From Bacillota bacterium (GTDB lineage: Bacteria; Bacillota; Clostridia; Lachnospirales; Lachnospiraceae): a stretch of DNA of 15,805 bases. Made by a program: the position numbers and the translations under genes. The notes under the pieces are model-generated. The model did no database searches. It was not told the origin of the DNA and was given only the letters and a program-made list of their open reading frames with translations. The stretch lies in contig JAEZKD010000068.1 in assembly GCA_023415655.1 (NCBI GenBank), positions 1 through 15,805 of the forward strand. Direction: 5' to 3'. This document shows positions 15,410-15,805 of this stretch, piece after piece (the stretch's first letter is position 1; every line of letters begins with the position of its first letter).

Positions 15410-15482
15410 TCTGATAGAACTTATGTAAATATACGCCTCCAATGGATAACGATATAAATTCATTCTATCATGTCCTATCAGA
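15410..15482 (-). promoter_or_regulatory. possible long-range stem in the leader of the 181-residue gene
   Basis: Minus-strand TCTGATAGGAC (15482 down) can pair with GTTCTATCAGA ending at 15410, 11 bp with one G-U, enclosing 51 bases. The second arm ends just before the ribosome site. The rest of the 129-base spacer (15399-15527) shows a short palindrome at 15486-15499 but no convincing promoter. Confidence 0.25.
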
Positions 15483-15527
15483 CAAAAGTACTGGTACTTC
15501 ATGGATTACTACACCCTATCTACTCAA

Positions 15528-15805
15528 TCAGGTGCGGAATTCCTTAACACAATTTTCTAATTCAGATGCATAATTACTTAAACTCTCAGCCATCGAAGTC
15601 AGATCAGTTACTACTTCAAATTGCTTGCTTGCAGTATCACTTAAGACACTGGAGGATGCTGCTGTTTGCTGTGATATCGCTGATATATCTCGTATCGAAT
15701 CTAGTGTGGTACTTCTCATCTCCTCCATTGCTAATAAGTTTTGTAAAATCGCATTGAGTTCATCATTGAGTATTACAACCTGTTGATTCATTACTTGGAA
15801 GGTAG
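15528..15805 (-). CDS. methyl-accepting chemotaxis protein, C-terminal end (5' part off window)
   Basis: C-terminal end of a chemoreceptor signalling domain; the frame is open at the window edge (reads TFQVMNQQ before the first visible Met), so the N-terminal sensor and membrane parts lie outside. Seen: continuous coiled-coil heptads, the adaptation-type stretch ISAISQQTAASSSVLSDTASKQ, and the closing LSNYASELENCVKEF, all typical of the last 90 residues of the MCP hairpin. Such receptors relay ligand binding to CheA/CheW at the cell pole. No C-terminal CheR-tethering pentapeptide is present. The Met at 15791 is internal, not a start. It is followed by a 129-base spacer with only a weak palindrome, so its terminator is not clear. 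Confidence 0.9.
   Translation of the reverse strand, partial: TFQVMNQQVVILNDELNAILQNLLAMEEMRSTTLDSIRDISAISQQTAASSSVLSDTASKQFEVVTDLTSMAESLSNYASELENCVKEFRT

Noticed and set aside
15486..15499. AAGTAC-TG-GTACTT palindrome as the terminator of the chemotaxis gene
   Set aside because: Only a 5-6 bp stem with a tiny loop and a short U-run; too weak to call.
1..15805. CRISPR arrays, insertion sequences, tRNA or rRNA genes, phage genes
   Set aside because: No regularly spaced direct repeats, transposase motifs or RNA gene signatures were seen on either strand.

Overview
The window looks like chromosomal DNA of a low-GC Gram-positive anaerobe, most likely a Lachnospiraceae / Clostridium cluster XIVa relative. 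This is inferred from AT-rich spacers, strong GGAGG ribosome binding sites, lipoprotein signal peptides and InlB-type (Listeria-Bacteroides) repeats; it has not been checked by a search. Every supported gene lies on the minus strand, so transcription runs from high to low coordinates.

From right to left: (1) the C-terminal end of a methyl-accepting chemotaxis protein (15528-15805). (2) A four-helix membrane protein of unknown function (14853-15398) closed by a strong intrinsic terminator. (3) A 382-base gene-free region (14471-14852) holding that terminator, a 22-base palindrome, a clear sigma-A promoter and an attenuator-like leader hairpin. (4) Opp operon 1: a lipoprotein with InlB-type repeats and a GLUG-like region (13256-14470), solute-binding lipoprotein OppA1, permeases OppB1 and OppC1, ATPases OppD1 and OppF1, and a 98-residue one-helix protein, closed by a 22-bp bidirectional terminator (6084-6134). 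(5) Opp operon 2 with its own promoter: OppA2, OppB2, a possible 19-codon small ORF, OppC2, and OppD2, which runs off the left edge.

The two operons are diverged paralogous copies of an oligopeptide-type (SBP_bac_5 / BPD_transp_1 / ABC-ATPase) importer. In each, a lipid-anchored binding protein delivers substrate to an OppB-OppC channel driven by an OppD-OppF ATPase pair. The substrate cannot be read from sequence; peptides are the default, but relatives carry sugars, nickel and other ligands.

The most unusual parts are extracytoplasmic additions. OppC2 is 597 residues because about 285 residues, apparently made of four degenerate repeats, lie between its first helix and the conserved permease core. 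Both binding proteins carry an extra 140-170 residue block. Operon 1 begins with a surface lipoprotein not normally part of Opp systems. Hairpins sit at both oppA-oppB junctions, fitting higher expression of the binding protein than of the permeases.
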